From contig NZ_JAEULZ010000018.1 in the NCBI RefSeq assembly GCF_016793485.1, positions 1 to 64,000 on the forward strand: a stretch of DNA of 64,000 bases. Direction: 5' to 3'. The notes below the pieces were generated by a model. The model made no database searches, was not told the origin of the DNA, and saw only the letters and a list, made by a program, of their open reading frames with translations. Source of the DNA: Mesorhizobium sp. Lineage in GTDB: Bacteria; Pseudomonadota; Alphaproteobacteria; Rhizobiales; Rhizobiaceae. Numbering within the stretch: position 1 is the first letter of the stretch; each line of letters begins with the position of its first letter. The position numbers were made by a program, and so were the translations under genes. Shown here piece after piece: positions 40,829-48,211 of the stretch.

Positions 40829-41641
40829 ATGGACAAGGGCAAGATCTTCCGCGATCTCCACTATGGCGATGTTCCGTTCATCATTGCCAATCCCTGGGAT
40901 ATTGGTACGGCCAAGCTTCTAGCGTCCTGTGGATTCAAGGCACTTGCCACGACAAGCGCGGGCTATGCCTTCTCGCGCGGCTTGCCGGACGGGGCGGTCA
41001 CCTTCGACGTCATGATCCAGCACTGCCGCGAGATCGTTGCGGCAACCGACCTGCCGGTGTCGGCCGATCTTGAGCGGGGCAAGGGTGACAGTCCCGAAAG
41101 TGCGGCCGAGACGATCTTCGCGGCGGAGGCGGCCGGACTCGCCGGTTGCTCGATCGAAGACCATACCGGTGACCCGAAGAGCCCGATTTACGATTTCAAT
41201 CAGGCCGTCGAGCGGATCGCCGCGGCGGTTGAAGCAGCCCGCTCGCTGAAGAGAGACTTTGTTTTGACAGCGCGGGCGGAAAATTTCCTCTGGAACCGTC
41301 CGGACATCGACGACACGGTCCGCCGACTGCAGGCCTTCGAGGCTGCCGGCGCGGACGTGCTCTATGCCCCGGGCATTGCCGATGTCGAAATCGTCGGGAC
41401 GATCTGCTCGTCGCTGTCAAAACCTGTCAACGTCCTGGCGCAGCCGTCTCTTTCCGTCCAGGCTCTGGCGGAAGCCGGGGCCAAACGCATTTCGCTCGGC
41501 TCGAAGCTGACGACGTTCACTTACGGCATGATCGAGAATGCCTCGCGCGAAATGCTTGGCGAGGGCACTTTCGGTTTCTCGCGCTCGGCCATGCCTTTCG
41601 CGCGTGCGCAAGCGCTGTTCCTCAAAAGCGACGACGGCTAG
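40829..41641 (+). CDS. isocitrate lyase/PEP mutase superfamily protein
   Basis: The 270-residue protein is a (beta/alpha)8 barrel of the ICL/PEPM family: NPWDIGTAKLLASCGFKALA, LPVSADLERGKGDSPESAAE and CSIEDHTGDPKSPIYDF, with the late block GAKRISLGSKLTTFTYG. The metal-binding aspartate and glutamate positions are kept. The isocitrate-lyase KKCGH loop is absent, so it acts on some other C-C or C-P bond. An upstream in-frame GTG at 40817 is possible. Confidence 0.88.
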   Translation: MDKGKIFRDLHYGDVPFIIANPWDIGTAKLLASCGFKALATTSAGYAFSRGLPDGAVTFDVMIQHCREIVAATDLPVSADLERGKGDSPESAAETIFAAEAAGLAGCSIEDHTGDPKSPIYDFNQAVERIAAAVEAARSLKRDFVLTARAENFLWNRPDIDDTVRRLQAFEAAGADVLYAPGIADVEIVGTICSSLSKPVNVLAQPSLSVQALAEAGAKRISLGSKLTTFTYGMIENASREMLGEGTFGFSRSAMPFARAQALFLKSDDG

Positions 41642-41660
41642 GCTTCATTCCAAACCCGGG

Positions 41661-42377
41661 TTATGGCGCACGACCTCTGCGTTCCGCCGCACTGATCGCC
41701 TTGTGCAGATGCACCATCATCGCTGCGGCGAAGAGCGGCGTCAGAAGGTTGACGAGCGGGATTGCGAGCACGCCGGCGATCACGAGCCCCGCCAGGAAAA
41801 TCGTGAACGCATGTTTCGACCGCAGCGCCTTGGCCTCGGCCTCCGGACGAAAGCGCATCGCGGCGAACTCGAAGAATTCACGGCCGAGCAGGTAGCCGTT
41901 GACGACGAAGAAGGCGATGATGTTGACGCCCGGCACCAGGAGCAGGATCAGCGCGATCAAATTGCCAAGTATGACGATGGCGAAGAATTTCAGCGCCAGC
42001 ACGATCGACCGGATAAGCGGCACGGGCGTGCCGGGCGGGTCAGCGGGATAGTCTGTCCGCTCGACAGTCTCGGCGATATCGTCCAGGAACAGGCCGGCCA
42101 CGATCGCGGTTGCCGGCGCGATCAAAAGGGCAAGGCCGAGCGCCAGCCCGATGCCGGCGACGATCGCGGCAATGAATCCGATCCAACCCGCCCAACCCGG
42201 GAAACCGGGTAGCAGCGCATCGATCCAGGGCAGCGCAAGCCAGTCGAACAGTTCCTTCAAGCCCATCCACAAGGCGGCAAGTGCAAGCAGGGTCAGGCCA
42301 AGCGTCTTCCAGAACACCGAGCGGAATTCCGGCAGGAAGAGCTGGCTGGCGGCGGCGCGGGCAGAGTCGAGAATCAT
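41661..42377 (-). CDS. EI24/CysZ-family membrane protein
   Basis: The 238-residue protein has four to six membrane helices and the EI24 features LLLVPGVNIIAFFVVNGYLL, GREFFEFAAMRF and the N-terminal DSARAAASQLFLPEFRSVFW. CysZ members take up sulfate; alphaproteobacterial EI24 proteins are uncharacterised. cysK is 3.3 kb away but not linked. The ATG at 42377 is chosen on family length. Confidence 0.88.
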   Translation of the reverse strand: MILDSARAAASQLFLPEFRSVFWKTLGLTLLALAALWMGLKELFDWLALPWIDALLPGFPGWAGWIGFIAAIVAGIGLALGLALLIAPATAIVAGLFLDDIAETVERTDYPADPPGTPVPLIRSIVLALKFFAIVILGNLIALILLLVPGVNIIAFFVVNGYLLGREFFEFAAMRFRPEAEAKALRSKHAFTIFLAGLVIAGVLAIPLVNLLTPLFAAAMMVHLHKAISAAERRGRAP

Positions 42378-42525
42378 CAGGGCGTTCCGGTTCCGCAGGG
42401 AGATAGGCGGCAAAGCCGCATGCGACAAGAACGACGCTGCGGCGGGTAGGCAAAATGGTTCGCAGCGGCTAGACCCGTTTCCGGCGGGCATGCCACAACA
42501 CGGTGGATTAATTCCGGGGACTTTC

Positions 42526-43518
42526 ATGAGCGACTACGACGTCCTGTGCATCGGCAACGCCATCGTCGATATCATCGCGCAGTGCGACGATGCGTTTCTC
42601 ACCGAGAACGGCATCATCAAGGGCGCCATGAACCTGATCGACATGGATCGTGCTGGCTTGCTCTACAGCCGCATGGGACCGGCAACCGAGGCCTCCGGCG
42701 GCAGCGCAGGAAACACGGCGGCCGGCGTCGCCAGCTTCGGCGGGCGCGCGGCCTATTTCGGCAAGATCGCCAGCGACCAGCTCGGCCGAATCTACACGCA
42801 CGACATCCGCGCGCAGGGCGTCGCCTTCGACACGAAGCCGCTGACCGGCGAACCGCCGACGGCGCGCTCCATGATCTTCGTCACGCCGGACGGCGAGCGC
42901 TCGATGAACACCTATCTCGGCGCCTGCGTGGAACTGGGGCCGGAGGATGTTGAGGCTGACAAAGCTGCCGGGTCGAAAGTAACTTATTTTGAGGGCTACC
43001 TCTGGGATCCGCCGCGCGCCAAGGAAGCGATCCGCCTGACTGCCGACTACGCCCACAAGGCCGGCCGCGAGGTTTCGATGACGCTGTCGGACAGTTTCTG
43101 CGTCGATCGCTATCGCGACGAGTTTCTCGAGCTGATGCGTTCGGGCACCGTGGATATCGTCTTTGCCAACGACCACGAATTGAAATCGCTCTACCAGACG
43201 TCGTCCTTCGACGCGGGGCTTGAGGCGATCCGCAAGGATTGTAGGATCGCTGCGGTGACACGTTCCGAAAAAGGTTCGGTGATTGTACGTGGCGACGAGA
43301 CGGTGTGGATCGACGCGGTGCCGATCCGCGAGCTGGTCGACACGACCGGGGCCGGCGACCTCTATGCCGCAGGTTTCCTCTATGGCTATACGGCAGGCCT
43401 CGACCTGAAACACTGCGGCGACCTTGGCTCGCTTGCGGCGGCGCTGGTGATCCAGCAGATCGGACCGCGCCCGCGCCAAAGCCTCAGGCAGGAAGCGCAG
43501 GCGGCGGGCCTGCTTTAA
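42526..43518 (+). CDS. PfkB-family kinase, probable adenosine kinase
   Basis: The 330-residue protein has the PfkB N-terminal signature ASGGSAGNTAAGVASFGGRA. The C-terminal signature VDTTGAGDLYAAGFLYGY carries the catalytic base at Asp278. The start YDVLCIGNAIVDIIAQCDD and the dimer-lid segment follow the bacterial adenosine kinases. It would phosphorylate adenosine to AMP and so complement the salvage genes at 1-12 kb. CGGGGA sits 5 bases before the ATG. Its stop overlaps the convergent HyuA gene by 4 bases. Confidence 0.9.
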   Translation: MSDYDVLCIGNAIVDIIAQCDDAFLTENGIIKGAMNLIDMDRAGLLYSRMGPATEASGGSAGNTAAGVASFGGRAAYFGKIASDQLGRIYTHDIRAQGVAFDTKPLTGEPPTARSMIFVTPDGERSMNTYLGACVELGPEDVEADKAAGSKVTYFEGYLWDPPRAKEAIRLTADYAHKAGREVSMTLSDSFCVDRYRDEFLELMRSGTVDIVFANDHELKSLYQTSSFDAGLEAIRKDCRIAAVTRSEKGSVIVRGDETVWIDAVPIRELVDTTGAGDLYAAGFLYGYTAGLDLKHCGDLGSLAAALVIQQIGPRPRQSLRQEAQAAGLL

Positions 43519-45554
43519 TCCGCAATCCGTGGGCGGCCAGAGGCGGTGGCGACAAGCCGCGCCTCGATAAACATGCGCCTGCCCTCCACTGTCGTGGCCT
43601 GAATATCGCGCTCCATGTCGATCTCGGCGGTGTCGGTGCCGGCAGCCAGTGCGCGTTCAGCTGCGATGCCACGGATGCGCGCCTCAGCCTCGGAAATCGC
43701 CTGCTCCTCGAAGCCGAAGTCGCGTGGTGCGTCGTCACCGACCGAAAGGCGGAAGACACCCTCCGACGGCTGGCTGACGGTGGCGTCGGCCGAGACGCGA
43801 ACCTGACCGACGACCGCTCCGAGCGCGTTTGCCACGTCGGCATCGGAAGGCACCTCGCAGGCGTTACCCACCAGCGGCGGAAGCCCGGCATAGTGCAAGC
43901 CGGCCGACGCGCCGAGGCCGATGACCGGGCGGTCGAGCGCGACGGTCAGCCGCGCAATACCGTGATTAGCATCGACGGCACGCTGAACCAGTGCATGCGC
44001 GACGGTCGCCGCGCCGTCGAGCCCGTCCTCTGTGAAAGCGGTTTCGAGGATGACTTCGGCAGACTGGCGCGTCAGCGCCGCGAGCACTCGTTCGGAGAAG
44101 ATTTCGCCTGACGCCGCGACCGGCTGGCCGCGACCGTCGCGGCGGCGCGCTATCAGGTCCGCGCCGAGTTTCGCGGCAGCGGCATCCCAGTTCGACTGGC
44201 GGCCTAGGACATGGGCGGCGTCAGACGGGGTGAAGCCCGCGACATGGACGAGGCCGCGCGCGACCAGACGGTTGAGCGTCGCAAGCTGCGCGGTGGTGGA
44301 GAGCAGGCCGTCGAGCGCCAGGGGTACGGGCCCTATGGCCTCGTAGAGCTTCGCTTCCGGCGCGGTGAGGCCGGCGGCGAGCTGTTCCGGCACGCCGGTG
44401 CGCACGGCAAAGCGACCGTCGAGCCGGCCGGGGTTTGGCGCGCGCAACTGGCGTTCCAGCTCGGCGGCGATGCCGTCGCCATGAGCGAGCGCCGCGAGCG
44501 ACAGCGGCAGCAGGCGGCGCGGGCCGAGCAGGATTTTTGGATCAAGCGCACCGGCTTCGAGCTGCACTTCGGAATCGCCGCCGAGGCCGAAGGTGCGCAT
44601 GGCGACCGCCTCGACCATGGTTCGGAAACCGCCGACGGTCGCGCCTTCCGGATCAAGTCGCGGGCGGCCCCGATCGAGCACGGCGACGTCGGTGGTGGTG
44701 CCGCCGATGTCGGAGACCATGGCGTTGTCGAGACCGGTCATGTGTCGGGCGCCGACGAGACTTGCGGCGGGGCCGGAGAGGATTGTCTCGATGGGGCGCT
44801 GGCGGGCGAAGGCGGCGGAGACCAGCGCGCCGTCGCCGCGCACCACCATCAGCGGACAGGCGATGTTGCGCGCCGCGAGGAAGCCCTCGGTGGCGGCGAC
44901 GAGGCGGTCGATCATGGAGATGAGGCGCGCGTTGAGCAGCGTGGTGAGCGCGCGGCGGGGGCCGCCGAGCTTTGACGACAGCTCGTGGCTGGCGGTGACC
45001 GGCAGGCCGGTGGCGGCCCGGATCGTGTCGCGGGCGGCGATCTCGTGGGCGGGGTTGCGGGTGGCGAAGTAGGCGCAGACGGCGAAGCCGGAGACGCTGC
45101 GGCCGAGGTCGGGCAGTGCCGCCTCCAACGCCGACAGGTCGAGCCCGGCGGCGCGGCCGTGGACGTCGTGGCCGCCGGGGCAGAAGATGACGGGGTCGGA
45201 GCCGAGCGCGGTGCGGAGGCCGTCGCGGTCGAGGTCGGCTTCCGAGAAGCCGATCATGATCAGCGCCGCGCGGCCGCCCTGCCCTTCGACCAGCGCGTTG
45301 GTGGCGAGCGTGGTCGACATGGAGGCGAGCTTTATCGCACCCGGATCGATCGCGGCTTCCTCCAGCACGCGGTCCACCGCGCCGGAGATGCCGACCGCCA
45401 GGTCGTGGCGGGTGGTGAGCGACTTTGCCTTGGCCACGACGCGGCCGGGCTGACCGGCACCACCCTCGGCCCACAGCACCGCGTCGGTGTAGGTGCCGCC
45501 GGTGTCGATTCCGAGGAAGAGAGGGCCGTTGAATGCTGGCGAGGTCTTGGTCAT
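43515..45554 (-). CDS. hydantoinase A/5-oxoprolinase-type protein without a B subunit
   Basis: The 679-residue protein has the hydantoinase/oxoprolinase N-terminal domain (GIDTGGTYTDAVLW, then MSTTLATNALVEGQGGRAAL). The ATPase-like core shows ILSGPAASLVGARHMTG and VSDIGGTTTDVAVLDRGRP. HyuA proteins hydrolyse cyclic amides in an ATP-dependent way, usually with HyuB. No hyuB is present here, and the next gene is 600 bases away. The ATG at 45554 begins exactly where relatives do. The substrate is unknown. Confidence 0.9.
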   Translation of the reverse strand: MTKTSPAFNGPLFLGIDTGGTYTDAVLWAEGGAGQPGRVVAKAKSLTTRHDLAVGISGAVDRVLEEAAIDPGAIKLASMSTTLATNALVEGQGGRAALIMIGFSEADLDRDGLRTALGSDPVIFCPGGHDVHGRAAGLDLSALEAALPDLGRSVSGFAVCAYFATRNPAHEIAARDTIRAATGLPVTASHELSSKLGGPRRALTTLLNARLISMIDRLVAATEGFLAARNIACPLMVVRGDGALVSAAFARQRPIETILSGPAASLVGARHMTGLDNAMVSDIGGTTTDVAVLDRGRPRLDPEGATVGGFRTMVEAVAMRTFGLGGDSEVQLEAGALDPKILLGPRRLLPLSLAALAHGDGIAAELERQLRAPNPGRLDGRFAVRTGVPEQLAAGLTAPEAKLYEAIGPVPLALDGLLSTTAQLATLNRLVARGLVHVAGFTPSDAAHVLGRQSNWDAAAAKLGADLIARRRDGRGQPVAASGEIFSERVLAALTRQSAEVILETAFTEDGLDGAATVAHALVQRAVDANHGIARLTVALDRPVIGLGASAGLHYAGLPPLVGNACEVPSDADVANALGAVVGQVRVSADATVSQPSEGVFRLSVGDDAPRDFGFEEQAISEAEARIRGIAAERALAAGTDTAEIDMERDIQATTVEGRRMFIEARLVATASGRPRIAD

Positions 45555-46150
45555 GGCGTCCGGAAGAATTGTCCGGACGCCATAGAGGATTGCGGCGGGC
45601 GTGCCAACTCTCCGACGCTGCACGGAGCAAGGAAGACCCCCTCTCCGTCTCGACCCTGCGGGCCGAGCCACCTCTCCCCCGCTTCGCAGGGGCGAGGATA
45701 CGCTAATCGCCAAGGCGTGCCTTCCCGGCGCCACGCCTCGTTTCCGATCTGGCTGTTTGAAGTGGATGTGGGAAGCGGCGCATGGCAGCGACGTCTCTTT
45801 TTAGTTTTTATTGACGCGCTGCCATGCGCCGCCGGCGTTTATCCCCCTGCCGGCGCCCGGCCCATCGGCTTCCGATCTCCTGGAAGCCGCGAGCACACGA
45901 GGCGGCAGACGGTCGGACGTCCCGCCCAGTCCAGCGGAAGCACCCGTCGCCACACTTGCCCGGGACGCTGGCTGTACACACCCGTTCCCACACGCAAGTT
46001 GCGGGAGGATTATGCTTCAACCGGCGAGAGCGTGGATAAAGATGGTGCAATTTTTTTTAGGAGGTGGTGCGCTTTATCTCTCCTCTTGCGGGAGAGATAG
46101 CGATTTCAACAACTTAGCCGGAGCGTGAGCGGAGGCTAAGTGTCGCCGGC
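45555..46150. repeat. intergenic mosaic of palindromic repeats (RIME-like)
   Basis: This 596-base gap has no supported gene. It holds a block with the look of rhizobial intergenic mosaic elements (45637-45710, CCCCTCTCCGTCTCG to GGGGCGAGGATA). A 16-bp perfect inverted repeat with a 26-base loop (45775-45790 and 45817-45832) follows. Two hairpins lie at 46075-46099 (TATCTCTCC/GGAGAGATA) and 46112-46141 (ACTTAGCC/GGCTAAGT). Short open frames inside (for example 45808-46050 minus) are probably repeat-borne. The last hairpins may terminate the gene ending at 46151. Confidence 0.7.
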
Positions 46151-46867
46151 TCAGCCTTTGTCCGGCCTGTCGTCGGTATCGAGGCCTAGCGCGACGCCTC
46201 CCGCGAGACCACCACCGGCCATGCCGCCTGCCATCCCTCCGCCCATGCCACCCATGCCCGCACCGCCGCCCCCGGAGCGGCCGGCCTGATCGCCGCCGCG
46301 CTCGCGACCGCCGCCCGCGCCTGACGGCCGGGCCGGGCCCTGGTTGGGGATCATGACGCCGGCGGGGATGGGCTGGAGGTCGAGCACCGCGCGGATGTGG
46401 TTGCGCAGCGAGATGACGAGGTCGTGCACGAGGACCGGCCGCCCGGCGGCCATGTCGCGCATGGCGGCGGCGGCAAGCGCCACCTGCTCCTCGGTGCCGA
46501 ACAGGACGATGTCGGAGAGCGCGGCCTCCACCGCGTCGCGGATGCGCCGCGCCCGCTCGGAGGGGGTGGCGCCCGAACCGGAGGGCTCGCCGGTTGCGTC
46601 TTCCGCTGCCTCGGGCGGCGCGGCGCACAGGTCGCGCATATGGGCGGGATTGACCGACAGCGTGCCGGTGAAGGAGCCGCCCAGCGTCTTGTAGGCCGCG
46701 ATCAGCACCTTCAGCCGCTCGTTGATCTGGCGGTTCTGGCGCTCGCGCCGCGCCTGGATCGTCATCATCATGAGGAGCCTGATCCCCATGCCGACCAGCG
46801 TGAACAGCAGCAGCCCGAGGACCGAGGTCAGGACCGCCTGCCATGAGGTGAAATCGAAATTGCGCAA
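46151..46867 (-). CDS. membrane-anchored protein with glycine/methionine-rich tail
   Basis: The 238-residue protein has one N-terminal membrane helix (about residues 13-36, VLTSVLGLLLFTLVGMGIRL). A helical soluble domain follows (RQNRQINERLKVLIAAYKTL; EAALSDIVLFGTEEQVALAA; VLVHDLVISLRNHIRAVLDL). The tail is Gly/Met-rich (GAGMGGMGGGMAGGMAGGGL region). I recognise no family. The first two parts look conserved and protein-like; the tail is low complexity. It is flanked by repeats on both sides. Confidence 0.72.
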   Translation of the reverse strand: MRNFDFTSWQAVLTSVLGLLLFTLVGMGIRLLMMMTIQARRERQNRQINERLKVLIAAYKTLGGSFTGTLSVNPAHMRDLCAAPPEAAEDATGEPSGSGATPSERARRIRDAVEAALSDIVLFGTEEQVALAAAAMRDMAAGRPVLVHDLVISLRNHIRAVLDLQPIPAGVMIPNQGPARPSGAGGGRERGGDQAGRSGGGGAGMGGMGGGMAGGMAGGGLAGGVALGLDTDDRPDKG

Positions 46868-46914
46868 GATCGGCCTCCGGTTGGGCGGAGGGTAGCACCG
46901 GGTTGCGGCGGATG

Positions 46915-47084
46915 GGAGGGGTGGCCCTTCTCCGCTTGAGGGAGAAGGTGGATTGGCGCATCAGTGACGAGACGGATGAGGGGTTGGGCGTCGCAGGAGC
47001 CCCCTCTCTTGCAAATTCCAAGGACTTGGCTGCGCCAAGCCCGGGAATTTGCTTTCTCCCCCACCAAGGGGGAGATAAGGCCCG
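46915..47084. repeat. second intergenic hairpin mosaic
   Basis: The 217-base gap between two minus-strand genes is almost all inverted repeats. There is an 8-bp stem at 46926-46933/46941-46948 (CCTTCTCC/GGAGAAGG). Nested arms lie at 47011-47019/47044-47052 (GCAAATTCC/GGAATTTGC) with 47025-47030/47034-47039 inside. A further stem is at 47055-47062/47068-47075 (TCTCCCCC/GGGGGAGA). This pattern is typical of dispersed rhizobial repeats; copy number cannot be checked here. Confidence 0.7.
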
Positions 47085-47630
47085 TCAGCCGCTCAGGATC
47101 TGGTCGGCCAGCATCGAGGCGCCGACGCCGGTGGAGGCGACGCCGAGGGGGCCGCCGGCCGTGCCGATCAGCGAGCCCGCCGCGTCGGCATAGCCGGTGA
47201 TGAAGCCGTTGCTCCAGGAGTTGAACGTCACGGGCTCGCGCGCGCTGGCCGCCACGCTCGACACGGCGAGCGCGGCCGGGCTGGCGTCGGGATCGGCGAC
47301 GGCCGCCCGATGGATCGCGTTGATGCGGCTGGTCGCCTTCGCCGCGTCGGGATCGCGGAACGCCTCGAAGAGGTCGATGAGGCGGGTGCGGTCGGCCGCC
47401 GTGATCAGCCCCTCGGCCAGATAGGCCTCGATGACGCCGACGAGGATGCCGGCGAGCCCGCCGCCATGCCGCGCGCCGAGCTTTTCGAGCGCCCTCATGC
47501 CCTCGATGTGCAGCCTGCCGAAATCGAGCGCCGACTGGCGCGCGCCGGCGTCCTTGCTCCACGTGGTGCCGGGGCCGAAAACCCACGGAAACGGCGATGC
47601 ATTTGCGGATTGCGTCACATCTTCCTCCAT
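47085..47630 (-). CDS. conserved-looking hypothetical protein (181 aa)
   Basis: The 181-residue soluble protein has no signal peptide or recognised domain. It contains FPWVFGPGTTWSKDAGARQS, an alpha-helical middle (GILVGVIEAYLAEGLITAAD; LIDLFEAFRDPDAAKATSRI) and a C-terminal small-residue-rich region with FNSWSNGFITGYADAAG. It may be co-transcribed with the membrane protein gene at 46151-46867, despite the repeats between them. Function is unknown. Confidence 0.7.
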   Translation of the reverse strand: MEEDVTQSANASPFPWVFGPGTTWSKDAGARQSALDFGRLHIEGMRALEKLGARHGGGLAGILVGVIEAYLAEGLITAADRTRLIDLFEAFRDPDAAKATSRINAIHRAAVADPDASPAALAVSSVAASAREPVTFNSWSNGFITGYADAAGSLIGTAGGPLGVASTGVGASMLADQILSG

Positions 47631-47778
47631 CGTTGGCAGCCGGGGTGTCGGCTGGGCCGCTATCCTAGCAGGAGAGATTGGCGGGAGGGATGGTGGGTTC
47701 GCGGGGGGCGAACGGACTAGGGGTGAGGCTCCGCGATGACATGCGCACGCAGGTATTCCTCCTGCACCGCTTGTGGAC

Positions 47779-48015
47779 CTATTTCGCCAGCGCCTTGTAG
47801 ACTTTTGCCCAGCGCTTGGCGCTCGCCGCGTGGAGCCTCTCGACGGCGGGACTAATGCGGCCGGAAGCCGCTTCGGACAGGCGGCGGAATTCCTCTGATG
47901 ACAGCACGACCGCCACGTCGCGGCCCCGCCGCTGCACGCGCACGGGCTCGGACTGCGCCATGTCGATCAGTCTGCCGAATCGGTTCCTGGCGTCGGTGGC
48001 GGCGATGGTTTTCAT
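47779..48015 (-). CDS. orphan Phd/YefM-type antitoxin
   Basis: The 78-residue protein has the Phd/YefM DNA-binding fold: MKTIAATDARNRFGRLIDMA, then EPVRVQRRGRDVAVVLSSEE and FRRLSEAA. It has a basic helical tail where a toxin would bind. The start is the ATG matching family starts. No RelE/ParE/Doc or PIN-type toxin lies downstream (47631-47778 has no gene), so it is an orphan or the partner has been lost. The gene lies next to the acquired helicase-nuclease gene and is divergent from it. Confidence 0.85.
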   Translation of the reverse strand: MKTIAATDARNRFGRLIDMAQSEPVRVQRRGRDVAVVLSSEEFRRLSEAASGRISPAVERLHAASAKRWAKVYKALAK

Positions 48016-48211
48016 GGGGAATGAATAGCGAAACCAGCTAATCGGGCAAGGTTTCACTGCTCGGAGACGGCGCATCGGCTAGCCGGCGGGCCACTCGCAG
48101 AGAGTTCCTGGAAGATTTGCACATGCTGATCTGTGTCTATCGATAAGTAAACTTGCGAGGGAGTGTGCGGGTCGCCTAAGCTGACTCGCCGTTGCTGGGA
48201 GGGATTAAACA

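Noticed and set aside
45808..46050. 80-codon minus-strand frame in the long spacer
   Set aside because: It overlaps the inverted repeat and mosaic elements and looks repeat-borne, with no ribosome-binding site or domain.
44985..46100. 371-codon plus-strand frame over the hydantoinase gene and spacer
   Set aside because: It is antisense to the hydantoinase gene for over half its length and low in complexity; no protein family fits.
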